Shown here piece after piece: positions 43,920-54,996 of a stretch of DNA of 64,000 nt (within the stretch, counting starts at the first letter, position 1; every line of letters starts with the position of its first letter). Made by a program: the position numbers and the translations under genes. Origin of the DNA: Usitatibacter palustris (GTDB taxonomy: Bacteria; Pseudomonadota; Gammaproteobacteria; Burkholderiales; Usitatibacteraceae); the NCBI RefSeq assembly GCF_013003985.1, contig NZ_CP053073.1, positions 620,001 through 684,000 of the forward strand, given 5' to 3'. The notes beneath the pieces are model-generated. The model saw only the letters and a list, made by a program, of their open reading frames with translations. It was not told where the DNA came from and did no database searches.

Positions 43920-44932
43920 CCGCGCGCGGCTTCGGCGAGATCCCAGCGCGGGTGAACCGCGAATGCCTCGGCACCCCGCGCACCTGCGGGATGCTTGAGC
44001 GCAGCCGCGAAGGCGATCATCGCGCCGTTGTCGGTGCATAGCCTCAACGGGGGAAAGAACACTTCGCCGCCCTTGTCACGCACGGCTTGCACGAGACGCT
44101 CCCTCAAGCTCGCGTTCGCGCCGACGCCCCCGGCCACCACCAGGCGATCGAGGCCCTCGCGCGCCAGCGCAGCGAGGCATTTCGCGACCAGTACATCCAC
44201 GACCGCGGCCTGGAACGAGGCGGCGAGATCCGCTCTCGCCTGCGCATCGGGTTCGCCGTGTTGCCTCAAGCGCGTGAGCACCGCGGTCTTCAGGCCGCTG
44301 AAGCTGAAGTCGAGGTCGGCGCTGCCGATCATCGGGCGTGGAAACGCAAAGCGGCGCGCATCGCCCTTTTCGGCGAGCTTCGCGAGCGCCGGTCCCCCGG
44401 GGTAGCCCAGGCCCAGCAACGTCGCGGTCTTGTCGAAGGCTTCGCCCGCCGCGTCATCGACCGTTTCTCCGAGCAGGGCATAGCGCCCCACGCCATCGAC
44501 CCGCATCAACTGTGTGTGGCCCCCGGAGACAAGGAGGGCGGCGAAAGGAAATTCGGGTCGGGGCTCGGCCAGCAGCGGGGACAGCAGGTGGCCCTCGAGA
44601 TGGTGGATTCCGACGACCGGCTTTCCGAGCGCCAGGCCCAGGCCGCTCGCGACCGAGGCGCCGACCAGGAGGGCGCCGGCGAGCCCGGGTCCCTGGGTGT
44701 AGGCGATCAGGTCGAGGGCCGAGAGCGGCTTGCCGGCCTGCCGCAAGGCGTCCTGGGTGAGCGGGATCAGCCGGCGGATATGGTCGCGCGAGGCGAGCTC
44801 CGGAACGACTCCGCCGTAGCGGGCATGCAGGTCAACCTGCGAATGCAGGGCTTCGCCGAGCAGGCCGCCGACGCTGTCGTAGAGCGCCACGCCGGTCTCG
44901 TCGCAGGAGGTCTCGATCCCGAGCACCAGCAT
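43916..44932 (-). CDS. tsaD: tRNA N6-adenosine threonylcarbamoyltransferase TsaD
   Basis: 338 residues. The ASKHA signature [16 protein letters not shown] opens the protein. The metal-binding HHLEGH, the SGGHTQL nucleotide loop and [13 protein letters not shown] near the C-terminus are intact. With TsaB/C/E it makes t6A37 in tRNAs that read ANN codons. It is divergent from rpsU, the classic gcp-rpsU arrangement, with 94 bp between start codons. Confidence 0.97.
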   Translation of the reverse strand: MLVLGIETSCDETGVALYDSVGGLLGEALHSQVDLHARYGGVVPELASRDHIRRLIPLTQDALRQAGKPLSALDLIAYTQGPGLAGALLVGASVASGLGLALGKPVVGIHHLEGHLLSPLLAEPRPEFPFAALLVSGGHTQLMRVDGVGRYALLGETVDDAAGEAFDKTATLLGLGYPGGPALAKLAEKGDARRFAFPRPMIGSADLDFSFSGLKTAVLTRLRQHGEPDAQARADLAASFQAAVVDVLVAKCLAALAREGLDRLVVAGGVGANASLRERLVQAVRDKGGEVFFPPLRLCTDNGAMIAFAAALKHPAGARGAEAFAVHPRWDLAEAARG

Positions 44933-44947
44933 GGGCCGCCGCAATCC

Positions 44948-44976
44948 TTTTCGTGAACGCAAAAGCCTGATATTAT
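44948..44976 (+). promoter_or_regulatory. rpsU promoter with extended -10
   Basis: TATTAT (44971-44976) is preceded by TGA (extended -10). TTTTCG lies 17 bp upstream (44948-44953), exactly the layout seen at lpxC. The start is expected near 44983, leaving a leader of about 44 nt before the rpsU ATG at 45027. Confidence 0.6.
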
Positions 44977-45026
44977 GCGTGGTTTTCGTCGTCAGACCCA
45001 CCGTTTCAACAGGAAGCCGGACCCAA

Positions 45027-45239
45027 ATGCCGATCATCCGTGTCAAGGAAAACGAACCTTTCGACGTCGCGCTGCGCCGCTTCAAGCGCGCGGTCGAAAA
45101 GACCGGGCTCCTCACCGAGCTGCGTGCTCGCGAGTTCTACGAAAAACCCACTGCAGAACGCAAGCGCAAGCACGCTGCGGCCGTGAAGCGCCGTTACAAG
45201 CGCATGCGCTCGCAGATGCTGCCGCCGAAGCTGTACTAA
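45027..45239 (+). CDS. rpsU: 30S ribosomal protein S21
   Basis: 70 residues, full length. The [20 protein letters not shown] start and very basic [20 protein letters not shown]-terminal half are diagnostic. S21 helps initiation at Shine-Dalgarno messages. The frame continues upstream but this ATG gives the invariant N-terminus. First gene of the rpsU-yqeY-dnaG-rpoD block, although a hairpin and a dnaG promoter follow. Confidence 0.97.
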   Translation: MPIIRVKENEPFDVALRRFKRAVEKTGLLTELRAREFYEKPTAERKRKHAAAVKRRYKRMRSQMLPPKLY

Positions 45240-45260
45240 GCCCGGCCAGGATTGGACCCT

Positions 45261-45295
45261 CGCGGCGAGCCGGGCCCAGCGCCCCGCTCGCCGCG
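45261..45295 (+). terminator. Hairpin after rpsU
   Basis: A perfect 10-bp stem, CGCGGCGAGC (45261-45270) with GCTCGCCGCG (45286-45295), loop of 15, is followed by CTCATTTCC, a poor T-run. It may be a weak terminator or an mRNA processing or stability element that uncouples abundant rpsU from yqeY. Confidence 0.5.
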
Positions 45296-45341
45296 CTCAT
45301 TTCCGAAGCCAGCCTCACGAACCTCGCCTCGCGGAGTCCCC

Positions 45342-45788
45342 ATGGAATTGCGTGAACAGTTGAACGAGGACATCAAGGTGGCCATGAAGGCGCGCGAGGC
45401 CGACAAGCTCGCGGCGCTGCGCCTCCTGCTCTCCGCCGTGAAGCAGCGCGAGGTCGACGAGCGCATCACGCTCGACGCCGCCGGCGTGATCGGCGTCATC
45501 GAGAAGATGCTCAAGCAGCGCAAGGACTCGATCGAGCAGTTCGAGAAGGCCGGTCGCACGGATCTCGCCGACAAGGAAAAATTCGAAGTCGGCGTGCTCT
45601 CGGCGTACCTTCCGAAGCAGCTCTCGGACGCCGAGGTCGCGGCGATCATCGCCGAAGCGGTCACCGCCAGCGGCGCGACGTCGGCCGCGGACATGGGCAA
45701 GGTGATGGCGCTGGTGAAGCCCCGGGTGGCCGGCAAGGCCGACATGGGCAAGATCTCCGGGCTGGTCAAGGCGAAGCTCGCCGGCTGA
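45342..45788 (+). CDS. GatB/YqeY domain protein
   Basis: 148 residues. It is almost wholly the YqeY fold: an N-terminal helical domain (LREQLNEDIKVAMKAREADK LAAL) and the C-terminal tRNA-binding-like domain with GATSAADMGKVMALVKPRVAGKADM. YqeY resembles the tail of GatB and probably touches tRNA or an amidotransferase. It is conserved between rpsU and dnaG in many Proteobacteria. The ATG at 45342 begins the domain. Confidence 0.92.
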   Translation: MELREQLNEDIKVAMKAREADKLAALRLLLSAVKQREVDERITLDAAGVIGVIEKMLKQRKDSIEQFEKAGRTDLADKEKFEVGVLSAYLPKQLSDAEVAAIIAEAVTASGATSAADMGKVMALVKPRVAGKADMGKISGLVKAKLAG

Positions 45789-45820
45789 CCGAGCCTGTCT
45801 TTCCGAGCGAGCGGCGCGCC

Positions 45821-45826
45821 TATACT
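45821..45826 (+). promoter_or_regulatory. dnaG -10 box, predicted leaderless start
   Basis: TATACT ends exactly 6 nt before the dnaG ATG at 45833, placing +1 on the start codon. The intervening TCCCGC has no Shine-Dalgarno. No good -35 is visible; TTTCCG about 15 bp upstream is the closest. Confidence 0.5.
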
Positions 45827-45832
45827 TCCCGC

Positions 45833-47602
45833 ATGATCCCGCAGGACTTCATCCAGAACCTGCTCGGGCGCGTCGACATCGTCGACGTGATCGACAAGTA
45901 CGTGAAGCTCAAGAAGTCGGGGTCGAATTTCTCCGCCTGCTGCCCGTTCCACAACGAGAAGACGCCGTCCTTCTCGGTAAGCCCCTCCAAGCAGTTCTAT
46001 CACTGCTTTGGCTGCGGGGTTCACGGCAACGCGATCGGCTTCCTCATGGAGTACTCCGGGCAGACGTATCCGGACGCGATCCGCACGCTCGCCGAGTCCG
46101 TGGGCCTCGAAGTCCCTGAAGTTCGTTCGGGCCGCGAACGTCCGCAGGGCGCGCAGGCGCCGGGCCTGGCCGTGCTGATGATGGATGCGCTCAATCACTA
46201 CCGGGCGCTGCTCAAGAAATCGCCGGTCGCGATCGAGTACCTCAAGAAGCGCGGACTCTCCGGCGAAATCGCGGCGCGCTACGGGCTGGGCTACGCGCCC
46301 GACGAATGGCAGGGACTCGAAGCGGTCTTCGCGGACTATCGCGACCCGGCGCTCAAGGACACGGGCCTCGTGATCGACAACGACCAGGGCAAGCGCTACG
46401 ACCGTTTCCGCGGGCGCGTGATGTTCCCCATTCTCGATTCGCGCGGCAACGTGATCGGCTTCGGCGGCCGCGTGATCGGTGAGGGCGAACCCAAGTACCT
46501 CAACTCACCGGAGACGCCGCTCTTCGAAAAGGGCCGCGAGCTCTATGGCCTTTACCAGGCGCGCCGCGCGATCCGCGACGCGAATCTCGTGCTCGTTGTC
46601 GAGGGCTACATGGATGTCGTCGCGCTTGCGCAGCACGGCGTCGAGAATGCGGTCGCGACACTGGGCACGGCCACCACGCCCGTCCACGTGACCAAGCTCC
46701 TGAGGCTCGCCGACAACGTGGTGTTCTCCTTCGATGGCGACAACGCGGGCCGAAAGGCCGCGTGGCGCGCGCTCGAAGTTGCGCTTCCTGTACTTGCCGA
46801 CGGCAAGGCCGTGAGCTTCCTCTTCCTGCCTTCCGAGGACGATCCCGATTCGTACGTGCGCAAGCATGGGCGCGACGCCTTCATGAAGGTCCTCGACGAA
46901 GCCCGGCCGCTTTCGCAATTCCTGTTCAGCGAGCTCGCGTCGCGCGTCGACATGACGACCGAGGAAGGCCGGGCGCGGTTCGTCTCGCTGGCCAAGCCCC
47001 TGGTCACCCAGGTGCAGGCACCCGCGCTGGCCGTGATGCTGCGGCGACGCATGGGTGAGCTGGCGGGCCTTTCCGAATCCGAACTGCAGGAGCTCGTACC
47101 CACGACCGCGCAGGCCCGGAAGCCGGCGGCCGCGCCTGCGCGCACCTCGCGCGCGGCCCGGACCCTTGAATTGAAGCTTCTCGCCCGCATTCTTTCGCAG
47201 CCTGCCCTTTCGGCGGCCGTCCCGGACGAAGTCCTGGGCGGGCATGGGTCCGAAACCGGGGCGTTGCGCGCCGTGGTCGGCTACCTCAAGGGAGCCGGGA
47301 AGTCGGCAAACCTCGGGCAAGTGAGTGAGTACTTCAAGGGTTCCGAGCACCAGGACACCCTGGACGAGGCGTTGGGGGAGAAGCTCCTCGAGCAGGCCGA
47401 AGGACCGGGGCTGGATCTCGAAGCCGAGGTCCTTGATCTGGTGGAGAAACTTGGGGCCGAGCGAAAGACCCGGCGCCTCAAGGAGCTGGCCAAATCGGGC
47501 CAGATGACCACTGAAGAACTTGCCGAATTCCAGCTCCTCTCTGCCTGGCAGAGACAAGCAAAGTCGGGGAATCAGGACCCCGAATCGCGGTCAAAAGTTT
47601 GA
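45833..47602 (+). CDS. dnaG: DNA primase
   Basis: 589 residues. The N-terminal CHC2-type zinc ribbon uses Cys37, His40, Cys58 and Cys61 (CCPFHNEKTPSF, YHCFGCGVHG). The central RNA polymerase domain carries the TOPRIM motif VVEGYMDVVAL, and the C-terminal 150 residues match the helicase-binding domain in position. It makes Okazaki primers. The macromolecular-synthesis operon order rpsU-(yqeY)-dnaG-rpoD is conserved. The rpoD -10 box begins directly after the dnaG stop. Confidence 0.97.
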   Translation: MIPQDFIQNLLGRVDIVDVIDKYVKLKKSGSNFSACCPFHNEKTPSFSVSPSKQFYHCFGCGVHGNAIGFLMEYSGQTYPDAIRTLAESVGLEVPEVRSGRERPQGAQAPGLAVLMMDALNHYRALLKKSPVAIEYLKKRGLSGEIAARYGLGYAPDEWQGLEAVFADYRDPALKDTGLVIDNDQGKRYDRFRGRVMFPILDSRGNVIGFGGRVIGEGEPKYLNSPETPLFEKGRELYGLYQARRAIRDANLVLVVEGYMDVVALAQHGVENAVATLGTATTPVHVTKLLRLADNVVFSFDGDNAGRKAAWRALEVALPVLADGKAVSFLFLPSEDDPDSYVRKHGRDAFMKVLDEARPLSQFLFSELASRVDMTTEEGRARFVSLAKPLVTQVQAPALAVMLRRRMGELAGLSESELQELVPTTAQARKPAAAPARTSRAARTLELKLLARILSQPALSAAVPDEVLGGHGSETGALRAVVGYLKGAGKSANLGQVSEYFKGSEHQDTLDEALGEKLLEQAEGPGLDLEAEVLDLVEKLGAERKTRRLKELAKSGQMTTEELAEFQLLSAWQRQAKSGNQDPESRSKV

Positions 47603-47608
47603 TATAAT
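47600..47608 (+). promoter_or_regulatory. rpoD promoter, extended -10 overlapping the dnaG stop
   Basis: TGA-TATAAT at 47600-47608 is a perfect extended -10 whose TGA is also the dnaG stop codon. No -35 is needed or seen. Transcription from about 47615 would leave a leader of about 58 nt before the rpoD GTG. Confidence 0.65.
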
Positions 47609-47672
47609 TGATGGTTTTCCCGGCCGCTCCTGATATTCGCGTGAGCGGCCGAATCGCCTCGGGGGCCCGCGC

Positions 47673-49559
<1,887 letters not shown>

Positions 49560-49562
49560 AAG

Positions 49563-49588
49563 AAAAGCCCGCTTCGGCGGGCTTTTTT
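49563..49588. terminator. Bidirectional terminator after rpoD
   Basis: A 10-bp stem, AAAAGCCCGC (49563-49572) with GCGGGCTTTT (49577-49586), UUCG tetraloop (49573-49576), has a T-run on both strands. It ends rpoD and, from the other side, the convergent cyclic-nucleotide-binding gene, whose stop lies in the T-run. Confidence 0.95.
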
Positions 49589-50489
49589 ATTTCCCCAGCA
49601 TCGCGTTCATGTGGCGCAATCGCTCCGCGATTCCGCGCAGGAGCGCCAGGGCGAACGCCGGCTCCTTCTTCACCACTTCGACGAGGGCCGCGCGATCGAT
49701 CGCGATGAGCTCGCTTTCCTCGACCGCGCCGGCACGTGCGGTGCGCGGCGACTGGTCCACGACGGCCATCTCGCCGAACGTGCCGCCGGGCCCGACCATC
49801 TCGACGATGTGCCCGCCCACCGCGATGGCGATGCGGCCGCTTTTCACGAGGTACATGAAGGTCCCGGCCTGGCCTTCCTTCATGATGATCGACTCGCGGC
49901 CGTAGCGCGCCACCGCACTCCTCGGCAGCGCAGCCTCGAGGCGCGTGACCAGTTCAGGTTCGAAGACGGTGGCCTCGCGTGCCTTGGCGCCCGGTGCGAC
50001 GGGACGCGAGGCGAGCCGCGCGGCGATGAAGCGCAGCCGGTCGTACATCACGCTGGCGAGCATGAGCGCGAACGGCGGGTCGCGCGCGATGGCCGCTTCG
50101 AGTTCCGTCGCGTCCATCGAATGAACGATGCACGGCCCGCGCGCGGTCGCGGTCGCGCTGCGAGGGCGGCCCGTGATGACGGCCATTTCGCCGACGATCT
50201 CGCCCACGTTCACGATGTCGAGCGAGCGCGAGCCGATCGTGAGGCTCACCTGGCCTTCATCGACGAAATACATCCGGCTTGCCGCGCGCATCGAGAGCAG
50301 GCCACCGCGCGAGGCGGCATCGTCCTCGACGAACAGCGTCTTGCCGTCGTCGAAGCGCTCCTCGCGGCCCGACGCCTTGAATACGCGGCGAGCGGCTTCG
50401 GCATTGTAGAAGCGGCTGTTGGCCGCCTTGAAGGGTGCGGAAGCCGCGGGCACTTCGGCCGCGGGCTTCGTGAAATCCATGTCGTCCAT
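49587..50489 (-). CDS. Protein with two cyclic-nucleotide-binding domains
   Basis: 300 residues carrying two cNMP-binding folds (about 45-155 and 185-295). The second has a well-kept cassette (GEMAVVDQSPRTARAGAVEESELIAI) and the first GEMAVITGRPRSATATARG, so both phosphate-binding cassettes retain Arg-x-A. There is no helix-turn-helix, catalytic domain or membrane helix, so it is not a CRP-type regulator; it may be a regulatory subunit or sensor. TATCTT (minus strand, 50501-50496) lies 6 nt before the ATG. Confidence 0.85.
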   Translation of the reverse strand: MDDMDFTKPAAEVPAASAPFKAANSRFYNAEAARRVFKASGREERFDDGKTLFVEDDAASRGGLLSMRAASRMYFVDEGQVSLTIGSRSLDIVNVGEIVGEMAVITGRPRSATATARGPCIVHSMDATELEAAIARDPPFALMLASVMYDRLRFIAARLASRPVAPGAKAREATVFEPELVTRLEAALPRSAVARYGRESIIMKEGQAGTFMYLVKSGRIAIAVGGHIVEMVGPGGTFGEMAVVDQSPRTARAGAVEESELIAIDRAALVEVVKKEPAFALALLRGIAERLRHMNAMLGK

Positions 50490-50507
50490 GGGTGGAAGAT
50501 AGCCGAT

Positions 50508-50516
50508 TGCTAGAAT
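50508..50516 (+). promoter_or_regulatory. tRNA gene promoter, extended -10
   Basis: TGC-TAGAAT (50508-50516) is an extended -10 element. The start is expected near 50523, about 19 nt before the mature tRNA. It overlaps the divergent start region of the cyclic-nucleotide-binding gene. Confidence 0.5.
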
Positions 50517-50541
50517 GCGGGCCAATCGCGGTCTTTCGCGA

Positions 50542-50618
<77 letters not shown>

Positions 50619-50624
50619 CCATCC

Positions 50625-51050
50625 CTAGCGAACGATCAGGACGGGCACTTTCGTCGAGGCGATGATCTTCGTGGCGTTGGAGCCCATCGCGAGGTTCGCG
50701 AGCGCGCTGTGGCCGTGCGAACCCATGACGATGAGGTCGATGCCGTTGGCCGCGACGAAGCGCGCGACTTCCTCGGCCACCTCTCCGGACACCCAGGACG
50801 ACTGGTAGGGGACTTTGGCAGCGGCCAGCTCGGATTCGGCAACCGCCAGCGCCTTGAGGCATTCCTCGCGCATGTAGGCATCCACTGCGCCCTTGCCGAC
50901 GATGGCCGCGGCGCGATTGAGCGGCATCGGCGCGTGGACATTGAGCAGGGAGACCGTCGGCTTCTCGGCGAACCAGTGCAGGTGGGCGACCAGGTGCTTC
51001 GCGGCACGGCGCGTGTGTTCGGAACCGTCGGCGGCAAGCAGGATCTTCAT
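50625..51050 (-). CDS. Universal stress protein (UspA family)
   Basis: 141 residues, a single Usp domain. KILLAADGSEHTRRA opens the nucleotide-binding fold, and the C-terminal GSHGHSALANLAMGSNATKI carries the G-2x-G-9x-G(S) ATP-binding motif, so it is probably of the ATP-binding subclass. Soluble stress-response protein. Ends 6 bp from the tRNA gene on the opposite strand. Start ATG at 51050 is followed by a normal Usp N-terminus. Confidence 0.93.
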   Translation of the reverse strand: MKILLAADGSEHTRRAAKHLVAHLHWFAEKPTVSLLNVHAPMPLNRAAAIVGKGAVDAYMREECLKALAVAESELAAAKVPYQSSWVSGEVAEEVARFVAANGIDLIVMGSHGHSALANLAMGSNATKIIASTKVPVLIVR

Positions 51051-51127
51051 CGAGCGTGGACTCCAGGTGGCGGTATGGGGCGGGCACCATTGTAGGGGAC
51101 GCCTGCGCCGCTGCCTTGCCCGCTATC

Positions 51128-53239
51128 ATGGATTCCATGCCCGAATCGCTGCCCGTGCCGCAGCCCCCCGAGCGCGAAGCCGCGCCCCCCGGGCCTATCC
51201 GCGACATCTCCGCGGACAAGCGGCGCTCGTGGCTGCTCGTCAACGCGATGACGTTGGTCTTCATCGTGATCGCCGTGGCGGGCGGGTGGACCTACCTGCA
51301 GGTGCGCGGGTCCTTGCGCGAAATGCGGACCGCGGGCCTGACCTCGCTCGTCGAGTCCGAGTCGCGCGCCGTGCTGATCTGGATCGACGAGAAAAAGCGC
51401 GACGCCCTGCGCTGGGCCTCGACGGCGCAGGTGCGGCGACCCGCGGCGGAGCTCGCGGCCATGGCGCGCAGAGGCGACGATTCGCGAACGATTTGCGCGG
51501 CCCCCGCGCAGCGCGCCTTGCGCGCGGAACTCGCGCCCTTCACCTCGATCGAGGAAACCGCGGCTTTCCATCTCATCACCCGCGATGGCCTGATTCTCGC
51601 CTCGCAGTTCGAGGAGAACTGCGGGCGACGCATCGCCAGCGCCGACCTCATCGCTCGCCTCGCGCCCGTGTTCTCCCGGCGCCCGGTCTTCATCCCGCCC
51701 TGGTTCGAGACCGATCGCATGGGCCTTTCCGGCGCGCTCGACGTACACCACCCGCTCGACTGGGTCGAAGCGCCGGTGCTGGGCGACCAGGGCGAGGTGT
51801 TCGCGGCACTCGGGTTCGGACGCTATACCTCGCAGGGTTTCGCGAAGCTCATGTCGATCTCTGCGCCCGACACCACGCGCGAAGCGTATGCGTTCGACGT
51901 GCGCGGATTGATGCTGAGCGAGAGCCGCTACACGCCCGCGTTGCGGGAGGCGGGCCGGCTCGGCCAGGACGAATCGAGCGTGCTCAGGATCGAGGTGCGC
52001 GATCCGACCGACGAGAAGCACCCGCTCACGAGCCTCGCGCGACAGGCGCTCGATGGATTCGATGTCGGCGAGATCTCGGGCGCGATCGTCGAGCCCTATC
52101 GCAACTATCGCGGCGTCATGGTGATCGGCGCGTGGCGCCGCCTGGTGGAAAAGCGCCTGGTGATCGCGGTCGAGATCGAGGCCGCGGAAGCGTTTGCGCC
52201 GTTGCAGCACGTGCAGATCGCGTTCGGCGCGTTGCTGGCACTTGCGCTGGCCTCGACGATTGCCGCGGGCGCACTGTCGCTCGTCGCGATCCGGCTGCGC
52301 ATGCGCGAAGCGCGGCGCGTGGGCGCCTATGTGATCGAGGGTCGCATCGGTGGTGGTGGCATGAGCGATGTCTATCGCGCACGGCACGCTCTCCTCAAGC
52401 GGCCCGCGGCCGTGAAGGTGCTCAAGGGCCACCTCGCGAGCGATGAAGTCACGACGCGCTTCGAGCGCGAAGCGCGGCTGTGCAGCCGGCTCACCCATCC
52501 GAACACGATCGAGATCTTCGACTTCGGCCGCACGCGCGACGGCCAGCCGTACTACGCGATGGAATACCTGCGCGGCGTCTCGCTCGAGGATCTCGTCGCG
52601 CGCGACGGGCCGCAACCGGTCGCGCGAACCATTCACCTGATGCGCCAGGCGTGCGGGTCCCTTCGCGAAGCGCACGGGCTGGGCCTTGTCCACCGCGACA
52701 TCAAGCCGCAGAACCTCATGCTGTGCGTGCAGGGCGGGAGCTTCGACCTGCTGAAGGTCGTGGACTTCGGGCTCGTGAAGGAAACGCGCGACACCGACAC
52801 GCGCGACATCACGCAATACGCGAAGGTGCTGGGGACGCCGCTCTACATGGCGCCCGAGCGCCTGCGCAATCCCGCGGATGCGGACGCGCGTTCGGACATC
52901 TATGGACTCGCGGCGGTGGCGGCCTTCCTGCTGACGGGACGCCGCCTCTTCGAAGCGGCAACCGAGCACGATCTCATCCACCAGGTGCTCGACACCGTCG
53001 CGCCGACGCCGACGCAGCAGGGTGCTCGCGACGTTCCCGCGGAACTCGAAGCGCTCATTGCCCGCAGCCTCTCCAAGGATCGCGAGGCGCGGCCCGCGAG
53101 CATCGCGGAGTTCGACCACGTGCTGGCCGAGCTCGCGACGCGCCATCCCTGGAGCGAAGAGGAAGCGCGCGCGTGGTGGGAATCGCGCGCGTCAGCGCTC
53201 GCCGTCGACTGGCAGGACCCACCGCCTTCAGCGCCCTAG
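51128..53239 (+). CDS. Membrane-anchored Ser/Thr protein kinase with N-terminal sensor domain
   Basis: 703 residues (702-700 if the ATG at 51137 is used). A cytoplasmic Pro-rich start is followed by a membrane helix (about 37-60), a periplasmic sensor-like domain of about 300 residues, a second helix (about 363-385), and a C-terminal Hanks-type kinase (about 400-665). Kinase motifs are IGGGGMSDVY, AAVKVL (catalytic Lys), HRDIKPQN, VVDFGLVK, GTPLYMAPE and DARSDIYGL, all intact. Most bacterial PknB-like kinases have the kinase at the N-terminus, so the order here is inverted, like a histidine-kinase layout. Confidence 0.9.
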   Translation: MDSMPESLPVPQPPEREAAPPGPIRDISADKRRSWLLVNAMTLVFIVIAVAGGWTYLQVRGSLREMRTAGLTSLVESESRAVLIWIDEKKRDALRWASTAQVRRPAAELAAMARRGDDSRTICAAPAQRALRAELAPFTSIEETAAFHLITRDGLILASQFEENCGRRIASADLIARLAPVFSRRPVFIPPWFETDRMGLSGALDVHHPLDWVEAPVLGDQGEVFAALGFGRYTSQGFAKLMSISAPDTTREAYAFDVRGLMLSESRYTPALREAGRLGQDESSVLRIEVRDPTDEKHPLTSLARQALDGFDVGEISGAIVEPYRNYRGVMVIGAWRRLVEKRLVIAVEIEAAEAFAPLQHVQIAFGALLALALASTIAAGALSLVAIRLRMREARRVGAYVIEGRIGGGGMSDVYRARHALLKRPAAVKVLKGHLASDEVTTRFEREARLCSRLTHPNTIEIFDFGRTRDGQPYYAMEYLRGVSLEDLVARDGPQPVARTIHLMRQACGSLREAHGLGLVHRDIKPQNLMLCVQGGSFDLLKVVDFGLVKETRDTDTRDITQYAKVLGTPLYMAPERLRNPADADARSDIYGLAAVAAFLLTGRRLFEAATEHDLIHQVLDTVAPTPTQQGARDVPAELEALIARSLSKDREARPASIAEFDHVLAELATRHPWSEEEARAWWESRASALAVDWQDPPPSAP

Positions 53240-54945
53240 GGGCGCGAGCACATCACGGTGCCGTTGGGGCTCCAGCCGTCGCGAATCGTCTCGCGCATTT
53301 CCGAGGCGCTGGTCGTGAAGCGGTGGTTGGAGTCGTTGCGCACGAAGCCGTTGTTGTAGGCGCGATCCACTGCGATCAAACCATCCGGACAAGCACCGCT
53401 CGCGTCGGGGCGGATGTGGAATGCCGTGCCCTCGTACCACCAGCCTCCAACCACGCGCAGCCATGCGCATTCCGCGGCGTTCGCCGTGTAGAAGTGCGAA
53501 TTGGGCCCGCCCGCATACGCGCCATAGAAGCGGCACACGGGGCTGGTCCCTGCGTCGGCCGGTGGCGAGGTGAGCCAGGCCTTGAACGTGGATCCGGTCG
53601 CCTCCCAGGCACCCGCGCCACCGCCGCGCACCCACTCGGCCTCGGCGGGATTGCCCGTGATGAAGTAATGGTCCAGCCCCGGGTGATAGAACTCCACGAC
53701 GAGCGTCTCGCCGTTGGTGAGCGCGAAGGGAACGTGGCGATCGATCGTGAGCATGTCGCCCGTGCCTCCCGTGACGGTCAGCATGCGGATCAGGCGAGCC
53801 ATGGCCGTGGGATCGGACTCCACGCCCAGGTACGCATTGAGGAACGCGACGGTCCAGGTGAAGACGTCCGCGCGCATGTCCTGGCGGTATTCGTGCTGCA
53901 CGCCTTCGAGCTCGACCAGGTAGCGCGAGCCGCCGAAGCGATTCACGGCTTCACGAGTCAGGCCGATTGGCGCGGTGGTGTCGGCCGTTCCCGCGATCGC
54001 CATGTAGGGATTGGTCATCGACTCCACGCCCTGCTGGTCGTCGCAAAACGCCGGCATGAACGATTGCCCCATGTAGGGGACGAGCCCGACGGTGGCGCGG
54101 ATGCGCGGGTCCTTGTGCGTATCGCGGCAGGCCCGCGACAGGCTCTGCGAAAGCTTCGCGCCCATCGTGTTCGCCAGCGCCTGGCCCCCGAGGCTGATGC
54201 CGAAGCCGCCGATGCGCGACGCATCGATGGCCGACGCGAAGCCCGGGTGGGCAAGCAAGTGGTCGATGAGGGCCGAGATGGCGAGCGGCCGCATCAGCTC
54301 CATCTCGACGAACTCGTCGAAGCGCGTGAGAAGGAAAGTGACGTCGTCGAGATTCTCGAGGCGGATGCGCGAGAAGCGCGCGTCGCCGTGGAAGGCCGCG
54401 CCCACGACGTACCCGTGCGACGCGAGCTCGACCATCGCGTCGATGTAGTTGGGGCTGATCGGGCTGCCGCCCAAGCCGTGCGAGAAGACGATGAACGGGA
54501 AGCGGCCCGGTGCGAGCTTGGGCGCCGTGGACGCGGGCTGCATGTGCGGCACGCGGTCGCCCGTCTGGGGCAGGACGTAGTCGGGGTCCGTGTTCGTGGC
54601 GGGCGTCGGGAAGCAGACGATTCCCACGTGGGGAACGGCCGTGCCCCCGTACTGCGGAAACTGGCCGCCGTTGGGAACCACGACATCGAAGCGGACGGCG
54701 GTGGTCGGTGACGCAAGGATCTGCGAGATGTACCGGAGCTGGCCGTTCGCCGGTTTGCCTTCCCAGAAATCCTCGGGAGGCGTTCCGTATTGCGCGATGA
54801 GCGCCGGGTCCTGTGCGACGTTGGAGCAGGCGACGCGATGGGCGCCCGTGCCGATCGGGTTGACGGTGCGGTCGTGGTTCGAGGCGGCGGCGGAAAATGC
54901 CGTGCACGCAATGAGTGCAGCGAGGGAGTGCTTCAGGATCGTCAT
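53236..54945 (-). CDS. Secreted alpha/beta hydrolase with C-terminal DUF5648 domain
   Basis: 569 residues. A signal peptide (ending AFSAAA) is followed by a hydrolase resembling dienelactone hydrolase/platelet-activating-factor acetylhydrolase: oxyanion region IVFSHGLGGS, nucleophile elbow GFGISLGGQ, a late Asp (GTADTTAPIG) and His (GVQHEYR). The last 140 residues form a DUF5648-type repeat domain (VEFYHPGLDHYFITGNPAEAEW, then SHFYTANAAECAWL and NHRFTTSASE), often found on secreted proteins. Substrate unknown. Overlaps the kinase gene by 4 bp at the 3' ends. Confidence 0.85.
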   Translation of the reverse strand: MTILKHSLAALIACTAFSAAASNHDRTVNPIGTGAHRVACSNVAQDPALIAQYGTPPEDFWEGKPANGQLRYISQILASPTTAVRFDVVVPNGGQFPQYGGTAVPHVGIVCFPTPATNTDPDYVLPQTGDRVPHMQPASTAPKLAPGRFPFIVFSHGLGGSPISPNYIDAMVELASHGYVVGAAFHGDARFSRIRLENLDDVTFLLTRFDEFVEMELMRPLAISALIDHLLAHPGFASAIDASRIGGFGISLGGQALANTMGAKLSQSLSRACRDTHKDPRIRATVGLVPYMGQSFMPAFCDDQQGVESMTNPYMAIAGTADTTAPIGLTREAVNRFGGSRYLVELEGVQHEYRQDMRADVFTWTVAFLNAYLGVESDPTAMARLIRMLTVTGGTGDMLTIDRHVPFALTNGETLVVEFYHPGLDHYFITGNPAEAEWVRGGGAGAWEATGSTFKAWLTSPPADAGTSPVCRFYGAYAGGPNSHFYTANAAECAWLRVVGGWWYEGTAFHIRPDASGACPDGLIAVDRAYNNGFVRNDSNHRFTTSASEMRETIRDGWSPNGTVMCSRP

Positions 54946-54996
54946 GGATTGCAGAGTAGAATCAGCCCGGTTTTTGTAAAAAGGTCGGTACACGAC

